A stretch of DNA of 64,000 bases from Butyricimonas paravirosa (GCF_032878955.1 NZ_CP043839.1:2976001-3040000); one strand, 5' to 3'. Shown: positions 35,386-44,409, counted from the first letter of the stretch. The notes: a model not told the origin generated them from the sequence alone. Numbers and translations: made by a program.

Positions 35386-36054
35386 ATGAAGGAACTTTTA
35401 AAAAAGTATTTGATATTCGTTATCGGATTGTATTTTCTAGCCGCGGGAATCGTATTAATCATCCGTTCGGCACTAGGCACCACTCCTATTTCCAGTGTAA
35501 ACTACGTGTTGAGCCTGAACAGCTCTCTATCCTTGGGAACCTGCACGTTCATCATCAATATGCTATTGATTATCGGGCAATTCTGGCTAATCCGGAATAA
35601 CAAAAGTAAACGGGACATCATCGAGATTCTACTCCAGTTACCTTTTTCTTTCATATTCTCGGCATTTATCGATCTGAATATGCTTTTGACAAGTGGTGTA
35701 CACCCCTCGAATTACGGGATGTCCATCGCCTTGCTACTCATTGGCTGCCTCGTGCAATCCATCGGTGTTGTCCTCGAAATAAAACCCCATGTTGCCATGA
35801 TGAGTGCCGAGGGATTCGTAAAATATGCCTCCCGCAGTTGTAACAAAGAATTCGGAAAATTCAAAGTGTACTTCGACGTTACCCTAGTCACGTCAGCCGT
35901 CATCCTTTCCCTCATCTTGAGCCAACGTGTAGAAGGTGTGCGGGAAGGTTCCATCATCGCGGCCTGCATAACGGGTTATCTGGTAAGCTTTCTGAACCAA
36001 AAAATCATGACACAAAAAACATTACACAAACTTCGCTCCATCATCACAAGATAA
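35386..36054 (+). CDS. YczE/YitT-like integral membrane protein (DUF6198 type)
   Basis: A 222-residue protein with five or six hydrophobic segments. The N-terminal RSALGTTPISSVNYVLSL and LGTCTFIINMLLIIGQ are the pattern of the YczE/YyaS/YitT group, membrane proteins with no proven transport role. It lies nine bases ahead of an AraC-type regulator gene on the same strand and is divergent from the tripartite efflux operon. A TATCTTCG at 35350-35357 could be a -7 element with one mismatch, but no -33 partner was seen. Confidence 0.75.
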   Translation: MKELLKKYLIFVIGLYFLAAGIVLIIRSALGTTPISSVNYVLSLNSSLSLGTCTFIINMLLIIGQFWLIRNNKSKRDIIEILLQLPFSFIFSAFIDLNMLLTSGVHPSNYGMSIALLLIGCLVQSIGVVLEIKPHVAMMSAEGFVKYASRSCNKEFGKFKVYFDVTLVTSAVILSLILSQRVEGVREGSIIAACITGYLVSFLNQKIMTQKTLHKLRSIITR

Positions 36055-36063
36055 CCCTTCAGC

Positions 36064-36975
36064 ATGGAGTCTTACAATATTGTCAACATCCAAGAAATCG
36101 AGACCTTCAAAAAAGGTGAATCCTACAAGGGGGAGATCACCGTGTTCACCTCTGACATCGGCCCTAAATTTCTCCTGTTCGGAAATAAATCCGTTTACCT
36201 GAATGCCTTTTCCTATATGCTGGTGCTATCGGGAAGAGCCACGCTTTTGGTCGATAGCGTGGAATACCCAATTGACGCTCATTCATTGTGCATCCTGTCC
36301 CCACTGCACCTCACAAATTTTCGTCAAGTAAGCCGTGATTTTCAATGCCTATGCCTCTGTTCTCGTAAGAATTTCATCGATCGCCTACCCATTCTCAACA
36401 TCCAACACCGAATTACCCACGGGATGAATATGTACCACTACCCGATCGTGCAAATTTCTGAGGAAGAGAAACACCTACTAGCCTCCACCATGGAAGACCT
36501 CCGGATTCAACTTTTCCGGACGGAACATTCCTATCAGTTGGAAATGATCCAGAACGCTCTAACCCGCTATTATCTGGAAATAGACAATATATTGGATAAC
36601 AAAGGAATAAATGAAGTTACTGAAAGAGTCCCACAAACCCGATACGCCAATATATTACGGAAGTTTATCTCGTTACTCATGCTCCATTACAAAACGGAAC
36701 ATTCCGTTCCTTTTTATGCCCGGCAAATGAATATCACGCCCCAATACTTGACTTCTATCATCAAAGCACAAACCGGTCGCACCGTGAATAATTTCATTTG
36801 CGAAATGCTGTACAGCGAGGCCCGTAACCTTCTCGCCTTATCCGAATTTTCCATCCAACAAATCGCCACCGAGTTACATTTCTCAGATCAAGCCTCCTTC
36901 AGTAAGTTTTTCAAAAGATGGGCCGGCATTTCACCCCTAGAATTCAGAAACGTGATGGTGAAATCCAAAAAGTAA
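36064..36975 (+). CDS. AraC-family transcriptional regulator
   Basis: A 303-residue protein. The N-terminal half is a cupin-like sensor (YMLVLSGRATLLVDSVEYPIDAHSLCILSPLHL). The C-terminal 100 residues are the double helix-turn-helix: PFYARQMNITPQYLTSIIKAQTGRTVNNFI and SIQQIATELHFSDQASFSKFFKRWAGISPLEFR, the latter being the AraC signature. It follows the YczE-like gene after nine bases. The likely targets are its own unit and the divergent tolC-hlyD-MFS operon, an arrangement common for efflux systems; that is inference. The ligand is unknown. Confidence 0.9.
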   Translation: MESYNIVNIQEIETFKKGESYKGEITVFTSDIGPKFLLFGNKSVYLNAFSYMLVLSGRATLLVDSVEYPIDAHSLCILSPLHLTNFRQVSRDFQCLCLCSRKNFIDRLPILNIQHRITHGMNMYHYPIVQISEEEKHLLASTMEDLRIQLFRTEHSYQLEMIQNALTRYYLEIDNILDNKGINEVTERVPQTRYANILRKFISLLMLHYKTEHSVPFYARQMNITPQYLTSIIKAQTGRTVNNFICEMLYSEARNLLALSEFSIQQIATELHFSDQASFSKFFKRWAGISPLEFRNVMVKSKK

Positions 36976-37573
36976 AAAATAGTTTCTTCAAAAAAGAGAA
37001 ACTTCAAACATAACAGGACCGTAACTATGTGAAAATTAACAGCTAAATAATAAGGAATTCAGTTCTAAGTACATTGTCATTAATTGAACAATACTTGATC
37101 ACTACCGTCATGAACCTTATAGGTACCTTATAGTAACCTTATATGAACCTTATATAGAATAAGGTTCATAAAGTATTTATAAAATGTAATGAAAATATTA
37201 TATTCGGTAGTCATCCGTTAGTCATTATCTATTAATTACAAATTCAGAATAAACCTTAGCACAAACAAGTATAATCCTCACTTATTCCTTCCAAACATAC
37301 ATAAGAAAAATGAGGCACACTCGTTCATTATCATAATATTCACTCGTAAAACACTAAAAATAAACACATTAACATGATACCTGAATTTATTGGCAAAACG
37401 GGGAAATGATACCTTTTATGATACCTCTTATGACTCAAATTATCCCTTAATCCTAATATCTCGAATCATTCAGACAAAATAGAAAAGAGAAGTAACAGCA
37501 CTGATAATCAACAAATTTCATAAAAAAAACAAACCCTCACAGTTTTCCAACTATAAGGGTTTTCTTCATGTTG
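36976..37573. other. 598-base non-coding stretch
   Basis: AT-rich, between araC and the tRNA gene, with stop codons in every frame and no ORF that looks real. It holds the 11-base tandem repeats and hairpin described separately at 37114-37170. Three copies of ATGATACCT lie at 37374-37382, 37406-37414 and 37418-37426. Nothing else could be recognised. Confidence 0.5.
37114..37170. repeat. four 11-base direct repeats followed by a hairpin
   Basis: ACCTTATA starts at 37114, 37125, 37136 and 37147, spaced exactly 11 bases apart, so all copies face the same side of the helix. The last copy is part of a perfect 12-base inverted pair (TATGAACCTTAT at 37142-37153 and ATAAGGTTCATA at 37159-37170). 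It could be an array of protein-binding sites or an unstable tandem repeat. Confidence 0.6.
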
Positions 37574-37644
37574 TTGCCCCACTAGGATTCGAACCCAGAC
37601 AGACAGAACCAGAATCTGTAGTGCTACCATTACACAATAGGGCA
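37574..37644 (-). tRNA. tRNA-Gln (anticodon CUG)
   Basis: Folds as a full cloverleaf of 71 bases. The acceptor stem is TGCCCTA/TGGGGCA (7 pairs with one G-U), the D stem GTGT/GCAC around AATGGTA, the anticodon stem ACAGA/TCTGT with loop TTCTGGT giving anticodon CTG, and the variable loop has 4 bases. The T stem CTGGG/CCTAG has loop TTCGAAT, and the discriminator is A. CCA is not encoded. The CTG anticodon reads CAG codons. It is alone, with a promoter inside the upstream terminator hairpin. Confidence 0.93.
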
Positions 37645-37661
37645 ATTGTTTTATTGCGGTG

Positions 37662-37669
37662 CAAAGATA
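37662..37669 (-). promoter_or_regulatory. -7 element for tRNA-Gln
   Basis: Minus-strand TATCTTTG, a perfect TAnnTTTG, 18 bases before the tRNA. A TTTG lies 17 bases further upstream. Both elements sit on the arms of the hairpin 37666-37701. Confidence 0.55.
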
Positions 37670-37701
37670 GTAGTTTTTTGGGATTTCAAAAAACTACTAT
37701 C
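37666..37701. terminator. long hairpin between the S41 protease gene and tRNA-Gln
   Basis: Perfect 15-base arms at 37666-37680 and 37687-37701 with a six-base loop; T-rich on the plus side. It probably ends the polA-to-protease transcript and overlaps the tRNA promoter. Confidence 0.7.
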
Positions 37702-37713
37702 TATTTTTTCATG

Positions 37714-39363
37714 CTACTTCAATATTTTTTGATACTCTTCGTTGTTCGACAAAACCTCCAACGCCTTAGCTATATCCTTGTCATTACGGATATGATACTC
37801 GATCACACCCTCTTGCATATAATAACGTTCCATCAACTGGTCGGACAATATATCGGAAATCTCTTTCTTGAAAACATCCAAATCCCGATCAATAGAGTGT
37901 CCGAGACTATTCTTCAATTGCTCTACCTGGCTGGACACTTGATCATAGTATTTCTCGTCTTGAGTCGCCTTTACCAATCTTTCCAGAACAAGCTGGGAGG
38001 CTGTCTCGTATTCAAATTCACGTTTTTTCAAGTATTCCTTGAATTCGTTGAACAATTCATCCGACAAAACAAATTCAGAAGGAGCTGCAATCGTGGGATG
38101 AGTTGCCGCGTATTCATTGACAAAATCAAAGATCATATCCTGCAACACCAGTTCTTGGGTTACCTTAGCGTATTTCTCCGGTTCAATCTTCACGTCCGGC
38201 GTAATACCACCACCGTCATACACGGTTCTCCCTACTTTCGTTTTAAAGGGTTTCATTAAAGAATCGGGAATCGTACCCACACTACCATCCGGATTACGGT
38301 GGGAATAATCTACCGCTTGAATACAGCGTCCGCTAGGGATATAATATTTCGCCGTGGTTACCTTTAATTTCGTGTTATAGACCAGATCACGGGTTGTCTG
38401 CACCAATCCCTTACCGAATGAACGTTCACCGATTACAACCGCCCGATCGTAATCCTGCAAAGAACCGGAAAGGATCTCCGAGGCTGAGGCTGATGCCCGA
38501 TCGATCAGTACGGCCAGTTTCATATCCGGCAACAAGGGATTTCTCGTCGTGCGATATTCCTTATCCCATTGTTTCATCTTTCCTTTCGTGCTTACAATCA
38601 AGGAACCTTTGGGCAGGAAGAAATTGGCAATCTCCACTGCTTGGTCCAGCAATCCTCCCCCGTTACCGCGAAGATCAAGAACAAGGGACTGCGCTCCCCG
38701 GTTTTTCAAATCCATGATCGCGCTTCTCACGTCGTCGGCAGCCTTATCCGTGAAACCGGTAAAATAGATGTACCCAATCTCGTTATTCAGCATCCCGTAG
38801 TAAGGAACACTGGGAACCTGTACGACTTCCCGAAGAACCCGCTTCTCCAAAGGCTTTTCTTCCCCGACACGTTGCAGTTTAAGGACCACCTCTTTACCGG
38901 GTTGTCCTTTCAGACGGGAACTCACGTACTCGACATTCTTTCCCTTCATATTTTCCCCGTCAACAGCCAGAATTAAATCACCCGGAAGTAACCCGGCCTT
39001 GTAAGAAGGAGATCCCTTATAGGGTTCGCGGATCACCACGTAATCATCCTTCATACCGATCACGGAACCGATCCCGGCGTATTCGCCCGTTGTCATCATC
39101 TTGAACTCATCCAACTTAGTTTCCGGGTAATAAACCGTGTAGGGGTCCAGTTTCTTCAACATGGCGTCAATCCCGTCCTGCACCATTTTCTCCGGCTGCA
39201 CGTCATCCACGTAAAAAAGATTCACGTCCCGGAAAAGCGTGGCAAAAATATCCAATCCCTTACTAATCTGGAATCTTTTATCGTCTTCCTTCAAGCCAAG
39301 CATCCCGAAAGCCAGTAACAAGACTCCCGAAATGAAGATAATTACACGTGTATTTTTTCTCAT
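37714..39363 (-). CDS. S41-family C-terminal processing peptidase
   Basis: A 549-residue exported serine protease. Signal anchor (VIIFISGVLLLAFGML), N-terminal helical part, and a PDZ domain (about 90-170, GEYAGIGSVIGMKDDYVVIREPYKGSPSYKAGLLPGD). The S41 catalytic core follows (about 185-370), with GNGGGLLDQAVEIANFFL and the Ser of RASASASEILSGSL; the general base is the Lys of GERSFGKGLVQ. A C-terminal helical extension of about 170 residues completes it. CtpA/Prc-type enzymes trim C-termini of envelope proteins. The gene sits downstream of yidD/rnpA, probably with its own promoter, since a TATTTTCG lies just upstream. Confidence 0.92.
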   Translation of the reverse strand: MRKNTRVIIFISGVLLLAFGMLGLKEDDKRFQISKGLDIFATLFRDVNLFYVDDVQPEKMVQDGIDAMLKKLDPYTVYYPETKLDEFKMMTTGEYAGIGSVIGMKDDYVVIREPYKGSPSYKAGLLPGDLILAVDGENMKGKNVEYVSSRLKGQPGKEVVLKLQRVGEEKPLEKRVLREVVQVPSVPYYGMLNNEIGYIYFTGFTDKAADDVRSAIMDLKNRGAQSLVLDLRGNGGGLLDQAVEIANFFLPKGSLIVSTKGKMKQWDKEYRTTRNPLLPDMKLAVLIDRASASASEILSGSLQDYDRAVVIGERSFGKGLVQTTRDLVYNTKLKVTTAKYYIPSGRCIQAVDYSHRNPDGSVGTIPDSLMKPFKTKVGRTVYDGGGITPDVKIEPEKYAKVTQELVLQDMIFDFVNEYAATHPTIAAPSEFVLSDELFNEFKEYLKKREFEYETASQLVLERLVKATQDEKYYDQVSSQVEQLKNSLGHSIDRDLDVFKKEISDILSDQLMERYYMQEGVIEYHIRNDKDIAKALEVLSNNEEYQKILK

Positions 39364-39421
39364 AATCTTATTTTAATAACAATCTAGCGAAAATAGTATA
39401 TATCCAACAAAATAACAAATT

Positions 39422-39670
39422 TCACGGCACCGGATCGTAGCCCGAACCTCCCCATGGATGGCAGGAACATATCCGTTTTATCGCGAGGTATAATCCTTTT
39501 ACCGGACCGTGTTTCCGTAACGCCTCCACCGCGTATTGTGAACACGTCGGGGTATAGCGGCAACTCGGGGGTGTCCAGGGAGAAATGCATAACTGATAAA
39601 ATTTAATAGGTATCAGCAATATCCCCACCACTATCTTTTTCAATATAGCTCCTAATTTTTTTAATAGCAC
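39422..39670 (-). CDS. yidD: membrane protein insertion efficiency factor YidD
   Basis: A complete 82-residue protein of the usual length. An N-terminal amphipathic part (AILKKIVVGILLIPIKFYQLCISPWTPPSC) is followed by the hallmark CRYTPTCSQYAVEALRKHG and SCHPWGGSGYDPVP with conserved cysteines. In other bacteria it helps YidC-dependent insertion of inner-membrane proteins. Its start overlaps the end of rnpA by 68 bases, the common arrangement of the rnpA-yidD pair. Confidence 0.93.
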   Translation of the reverse strand: MLLKKLGAILKKIVVGILLIPIKFYQLCISPWTPPSCRYTPTCSQYAVEALRKHGPVKGLYLAIKRICSCHPWGGSGYDPVP

Positions 39671-40028
39671 CGGTTATCGCTTTTTCGATTTTACCATATT
39701 CAAAAATTTCATCATGCAAATATATGAACAATATATCCATCGTTTTATCCTCCGGGATATAAGAGTACAATATATTTTTATTCAGACGATAGGTCTCCCG
39801 AATCAAACGTTTTACCCGGTTACGTTTCACGGCTCGCTTGAAACGCCTTTTAGAAACGCTCACGGCTATTCGGGCCGGGAAATCTTTCTCTTCCCTCGGG
39901 TATAACCGGATTACCACTCGTAACGGATAAGACACGAAACTATAACCCGAGGACAGAAGTTCCTCGAATCCCCCCTTCCGGCATAGCCGTTCTTCCTTGC
40001 AAAACGTGTATTTTATCGTTTCATCCAT
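39603..40028 (-). CDS. rnpA: ribonuclease P protein component
   Basis: About 141 residues from the ATG at 40028 (MDETIKYTFCKEERL, where the family begins); an ATG at 40073 would add 15 residues with no counterpart. The RNA-binding signature RIAVSVSKRRFKRAVKRNRVKRLIRETYR is complete. It is the basic protein partner of RNase P RNA in 5' maturation of tRNA. hemD lies upstream and yidD overlaps its end by 68 bases. The ribosomal gene rpmH, often ahead of rnpA in other phyla, is absent here. Confidence 0.92.
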   Translation of the reverse strand: MDETIKYTFCKEERLCRKGGFEELLSSGYSFVSYPLRVVIRLYPREEKDFPARIAVSVSKRRFKRAVKRNRVKRLIRETYRLNKNILYSYIPEDKTMDILFIYLHDEIFEYGKIEKAITGAIKKIRSYIEKDSGGDIADTY

Positions 40029-40077
40029 ATACGAGTGCAAACATACAAAAAATGGACATCGTTTGATGTCCATTTTC

Positions 40078-40842
40078 CTATTTTGATTTATTTTCTTTGT
40101 TGTAAGCCTTAATGAACTGTTCCAGCGCCATGGTCATCGAAGGGGCTTTTTCCGTGGGGGCTTTTATATCAAGTCTCAACCCGGCCTCCTCAACCGCCTC
40201 GGCTGTCGCCTCCCCGAAGGCCGCGATAATTGTCGAACCCTGTTCAAAATTCGGGTAGTTGTGGAACAATGACTTGATACCGGCCGGAGTGTAGAATGCC
40301 AATATATCATACTCTTTCAAATCCGGAATTTCAGAGGCTACATCACTGGACACGGTTTTATAGAATACGGATTTCGTGTACTTCAGGTGTAGTTCATCCA
40401 TCAAAGCGGGGATATTTTCTTTATGCACGTCGGAAACCGGAACTAGGAAGTTTTCGGTCTTATGCTTTAACAGAATTTTTGTCATATCCTCGACTTTCTT
40501 GTCCCCGTAGAAAATTTTTCTCTTACGGTACACGATATATTTCTGAAGATAGAAAGCAATAGCCTCTGATATACAGAAATACTTCATCGTGTCGGGAACG
40601 GTTACCCTCATTTCAGTACAGATCCGGAAGAAATGGTCGATAGCCGTACGACTGGTGAAAACGATCCCGGTAAAATCAAGAATATTTATCCTTTCTTGAC
40701 GAAATTCTTTTGCCGTGACACCTTCTACCTTTATAAATGATTTGAATTCTAATTTCAATCCAAATTCTTCTGCCAAATCAAAATACGGAGATTTCTCGGT
40801 TGTCGGCTTTGGCTGCGAAACTAGTATCTTCTTTATTTTCAA
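40078..40842 (-). CDS. hemD: uroporphyrinogen-III synthase (HemD family)
   Basis: A 254-residue soluble protein with the two-lobed alpha/beta fold of HemD. The N-terminal KKILVSQPKP, FTGIVFTSRTAIDHFF, then the C-terminal YDILAFYTPAGIKSLFHNYPNF and AAFGEATAEAVEEAGLRLDIKAPTEKAPSMTMALEQFI, are the recognisable blocks. HemD closes hydroxymethylbilane to uroporphyrinogen III in haem and sirohaem synthesis. Sequence conservation of this family is poor, but the neighbour order (DUF4271, hemD, rnpA) is that seen generally in Bacteroidota. No other haem gene is in the window. Confidence 0.85.
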   Translation of the reverse strand: MKIKKILVSQPKPTTEKSPYFDLAEEFGLKLEFKSFIKVEGVTAKEFRQERINILDFTGIVFTSRTAIDHFFRICTEMRVTVPDTMKYFCISEAIAFYLQKYIVYRKRKIFYGDKKVEDMTKILLKHKTENFLVPVSDVHKENIPALMDELHLKYTKSVFYKTVSSDVASEIPDLKEYDILAFYTPAGIKSLFHNYPNFEQGSTIIAAFGEATAEAVEEAGLRLDIKAPTEKAPSMTMALEQFIKAYNKENKSK

Positions 40843-40878
40843 CTCTTTCTGTTTTAAAATTACACTAACTTCTCTAAC

Positions 40879-41691
40879 TTATTCCAATAGCTTGTACAAG
40901 ACAAGAATCGGCAATATTTCAAGCCCACAAAGGTACAAAATCATATACAAAATTGAAACTCTATATCCATATAATATTTTAATCAATCTTATAAATCTGA
41001 AAACCAGAATAATGATACCAAGCCCTAAAATGACATATAATAACATATTTATCGCCGAAGTTTGCACGTAAAACAAGGCCAGCACGAACGGGGATATGGA
41101 TAATCCCAACACGATCGCGCTTGTGCGCAAATTCAAGATGATCTCCGATGCACAATGCCTTCTATTAAATGCCCACCCGAAAAGCCGCACAAGTCCCAAG
41201 ACTAAAAAATAGTAACCGAAGATGATCAGAAAATAGATTAAGGCATTAAAGAATACAAAGGGAGGATCGATTAAAAAAGCCATCAACATGGACAAGATTG
41301 AAAAAGAAAGGCTAACCGACAAGAAAACGAAGAAGTAGTTCGGAATCCCGCCTTCCGATTGTAAACTGGCCCCTCTTTTCCGGTTGAAAAAATAGGTATA
41401 TACAGTAGTGAGGAAACCTCTTCCTCGCAGGCGCAACAAAGCGATAAAAACGAGATACACGACCGTGTAAATCAGAATACTGGAAATAAATTCAATATTC
41501 ATTTTCTCCCCGCTCAAAGGAATTCCGTCCACTAATTCCACCTGATTCGTCAGCGTGTCAAACGGTAAGAAAGGTTTCCAAGAGACCGTTTCTCTTAACA
41601 AAGAGGCCGGAAACACCACAGAATCCGACACCGGCACGATACTATCCGTTATAACTGAATCTATTTGCTCGTCCAACATTCCCAACAACAT
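40879..41691 (-). CDS. DUF4271 integral membrane protein
   Basis: A 270-residue protein with a non-membrane N-terminus of about 70 residues followed by six or seven hydrophobic segments (for example ISSILIYTVVYLVFIALLRL, YFFVFLSVSLSFSILSML, INMLLYVILGLGIIILVF). It is the DUF4271 protein that sits next to hemD in many Bacteroidota. Function unknown. It lies between polA (15 bases) and hemD (36 bases), so it is co-transcribed with both. Confidence 0.8.
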   Translation of the reverse strand: MLLGMLDEQIDSVITDSIVPVSDSVVFPASLLRETVSWKPFLPFDTLTNQVELVDGIPLSGEKMNIEFISSILIYTVVYLVFIALLRLRGRGFLTTVYTYFFNRKRGASLQSEGGIPNYFFVFLSVSLSFSILSMLMAFLIDPPFVFFNALIYFLIIFGYYFLVLGLVRLFGWAFNRRHCASEIILNLRTSAIVLGLSISPFVLALFYVQTSAINMLLYVILGLGIIILVFRFIRLIKILYGYRVSILYMILYLCGLEILPILVLYKLLE

Positions 41692-41706
41692 CTTTATATT
41701 CTAACA

Positions 41707-44409
41707 TTAATGTGCCTCGTACCAGCTTTTCCCGTAGCCCGTACCCACGGTTAAAGGCACCGCTAAGCTCACAACGTGTTCCATGCAATCCACCACGAGA
41801 TTCTTCAATTCCTCGATTTCCTCGTGATGACATTTGAAGTTCAACTCGTCATGCACCTGCAAAATCATCTTGGAACGTAATCCCCGTTCTTTTAATTTCT
41901 GATGAATACATATCATCGCTTTCTTAATAATATCGGCTGCCGATCCCTGGATAGGAGCGTTTACCGCGTTTCGCTCGGCAACACCCCGTACAACCGCGTT
42001 CCGGGAATTTATATCTCTCAGATAACGACGGCGGCCCATGATCGTCTCCACGTACCCTTTTTTCCGGGCTTTCTCCACGGATTCTTCCATGTAACGTTTC
42101 ACTCCGGGATAAAGGGCAAAATAGCCTTCAATCAGTTCCTTACCCTCTTTCCGGGAAATTTTCAGCCGTTCCGCCAATCCCCAAGCCGAAATACCGTAAA
42201 TAATCCCGAAATTAGCCGTTTTCGCCCGTCGTCTCATCTCCGGGGTCACCTCGTCCAAAGGCACGTGATAAATTTTAGATGCCGTTGCAGCATGGACGTC
42301 TTCCCCTTTCAGGAAAGCATTGATCAGCTCCGGCGTACCACTTAAATGTGCCATCAATCTTAACTCTACCTGTGAATAGTCGGCCGAGAAGAACCCATAA
42401 TCCGGATCTCCCGTGATAAAAGCTTTCCGAATGTTCCGACCTTCGGCTGTCCGGATAGGTATATTTTGCAAGTTCGGATTCAAGCTACTCAATCTTCCGG
42501 TTGCCGCCTCCGCTTGGTTAAAATGCGTGTGAATCTTTCCGGTTGCCGGATCAATATACGTGGGTAAAGCCTCCGCATACGTGGTCAACAATTTCTTTAA
42601 TCCCCGGTAATTAAGTATATGTCCTACAATCGGGTGTGCATCTTCTAATTTTGACAACACCTGTTCGGAGGTACTGTATTGGCCTGTTTTGGTTTTCTTG
42701 TTGCCGGGATCAATGTTCATCTGGTCGAATAATATCTCGCCCAACTGCTTGGGAGAGCTAATATTGAATTCTTTACCGGCCATTTCATATATGATTTTCT
42801 CTGTCTCCGCGATTCTTATTTTCAAATCCTCGGATAGCTCATCCAGTGCCACCTTATCAATGGACACACCCTCGTACTCCATGTCGGCCAGAACAGATAC
42901 CAAGGGCATTTCAATTTCTTCGTACAGCTTATAAAGCCCGACTTCCTGTAAAGCCTCTTCCAGTTTTCCTTTCAAGCGGAATAATATATCCGTACGTTCG
43001 GCGAAATCCTTGTCTTTCTTAGCTCCTTCATCGGGAAATAAGGATAATTGAGGATTCTCGGTATTATCTCCTTTTATCAAACGATAATTCAGCATTTCCA
43101 AAGCAACACGTTCCAGTTCGTGGGAACTATCCGGTTGTAGAACGTAATGTGCAATCTTGACATCAAATATTTTATTTAGAATCTCTACCCCGGCTCTTCT
43201 TAACCAAATAATATCGTCCTTCACGTCATTCGAAATCAAAACTTTGTTCTGATCTTCAAGAATAGGTTTAAATAAACGAATCACGTCCTCGGCCTTATCT
43301 TTCGCTGAAGGTAATCGCAGATAACAGGCAGTATTAACGGCTGTTGAAAAACAGAGATAGTCCGGATAAGAGTTATAAATCGTGCCATCTCCAAAGATCA
43401 CGTTCAACACGTATTCCGGGGCCTCACTCAACTTTTGAAGTAATTCATCCCGTTCCGCCACGGTAGTGATTTCCCGGTAATCGACTTCTTCCGGGTGAAT
43501 GGTTTCTACCAAATTTTCCTCGTGTTCTATCATGAACACTCGCTTTGCCAGAGAGAAAAGCTCCAATTCATTGAAGATCGGCTTTAACACATCGTCTTGA
43601 ATCTCACCCAATGCCAAATCTTCAGCATTTACATCCGTGGGTACTTCCGTGTTGATCGTCACCAGTTCCTTTGATAAAAAGACAGTATCCTGACAACACA
43701 ACAAGCGCTCTTTTTGTTTGCCTTTCAGTTCATCTATATGTTGATATACCCCTTCTATACTTCCATATTTATAAATCAATGTGGCAGCACTTTTCGGTCC
43801 GACACCATCACATCCCGGCACGTTATCCGCCGTGTCACCCATCAAACCAAGAATATCGATCACCTGTTCCACCCGCTCGATCCCGAAATGATCCAATACT
43901 TCCGGAATACCCCACACTTCAGATTTATTTCCGGCACGCCCCGGTTTATACATGAACACTCGTTCGCTGACCAACTGGGCGTAATCTTTATCCGGCGTGA
44001 TCATATATACCTGAAACCCTTCTTTCTCTCCCCGCTTAGCCAGCGTACCGATCACGTCGTCCGCCTCAAACCCGCTGACAACAATTGATTTAATGCCTAA
44101 TCCTTCAATAATACTTTTAATATAAGGAACCGACTTTCTCAGGTCCTCCGGCATCGGGGGGCGCTGGGCCTTGTAAGGAGGGTACATTTCATGACGGAAA
44201 GTAGGACCTTCCGGGTCAAAAACTACTGCCAGATGAGTCGGTTTTTCCAATTCAAGCAATTCCAGTAAAAAATTAAAAAAACCGAAAGTGGCCGATGTAT
44301 TTATTCCCGTCGTCGTGATCCGGGGATTATTGATAAACGCGTAATATGAACGGTAAATCAACGCGTAAGCATCCAGTAAGTACAATTTTTTCTCCTCATT
44401 AGTCATCAT
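41707..44409 (-). CDS. polA: DNA polymerase I, proofreading site degenerate
   Basis: A 900-residue repair and Okazaki-fragment polymerase. The 5'-3' exonuclease domain (residues 1 to about 300) is intact: LLDAYALIYRSYYAF, VFDPEGPTFRHE, the metal residues in VSGFEADDVIGTLA and GLMGDTADNVPGCDGVGPKSA. The polymerase domain is intact (motif A DYSQVELRLMAHLSG, motif B RRRAKTANFGIIYG, motif C QVHDELNF). The middle 3'-5' exonuclease domain is present as a fold but motif I reads LNVIFGDG instead of FDTET, and the third motif has lost its Asp, so proofreading should be absent. First gene of the polA-DUF4271-hemD-rnpA-yidD group. Confidence 0.93.
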   Translation of the reverse strand: MMTNEEKKLYLLDAYALIYRSYYAFINNPRITTTGINTSATFGFFNFLLELLELEKPTHLAVVFDPEGPTFRHEMYPPYKAQRPPMPEDLRKSVPYIKSIIEGLGIKSIVVSGFEADDVIGTLAKRGEKEGFQVYMITPDKDYAQLVSERVFMYKPGRAGNKSEVWGIPEVLDHFGIERVEQVIDILGLMGDTADNVPGCDGVGPKSAATLIYKYGSIEGVYQHIDELKGKQKERLLCCQDTVFLSKELVTINTEVPTDVNAEDLALGEIQDDVLKPIFNELELFSLAKRVFMIEHEENLVETIHPEEVDYREITTVAERDELLQKLSEAPEYVLNVIFGDGTIYNSYPDYLCFSTAVNTACYLRLPSAKDKAEDVIRLFKPILEDQNKVLISNDVKDDIIWLRRAGVEILNKIFDVKIAHYVLQPDSSHELERVALEMLNYRLIKGDNTENPQLSLFPDEGAKKDKDFAERTDILFRLKGKLEEALQEVGLYKLYEEIEMPLVSVLADMEYEGVSIDKVALDELSEDLKIRIAETEKIIYEMAGKEFNISSPKQLGEILFDQMNIDPGNKKTKTGQYSTSEQVLSKLEDAHPIVGHILNYRGLKKLLTTYAEALPTYIDPATGKIHTHFNQAEAATGRLSSLNPNLQNIPIRTAEGRNIRKAFITGDPDYGFFSADYSQVELRLMAHLSGTPELINAFLKGEDVHAATASKIYHVPLDEVTPEMRRRAKTANFGIIYGISAWGLAERLKISRKEGKELIEGYFALYPGVKRYMEESVEKARKKGYVETIMGRRRYLRDINSRNAVVRGVAERNAVNAPIQGSAADIIKKAMICIHQKLKERGLRSKMILQVHDELNFKCHHEEIEELKNLVVDCMEHVVSLAVPLTVGTGYGKSWYEAH

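Noticed and set aside
37621..38259. Plus-strand ORF across the tRNA and the end of the protease gene
   Set aside because: It covers a tRNA gene and runs antisense to a conserved protease; composition shows it is a shadow.
40029..40073. Upstream ATG for rnpA
   Set aside because: The extra 15 residues are unlike the RnpA N-terminus, and the internal ATG matches the usual start TFxKxERL.
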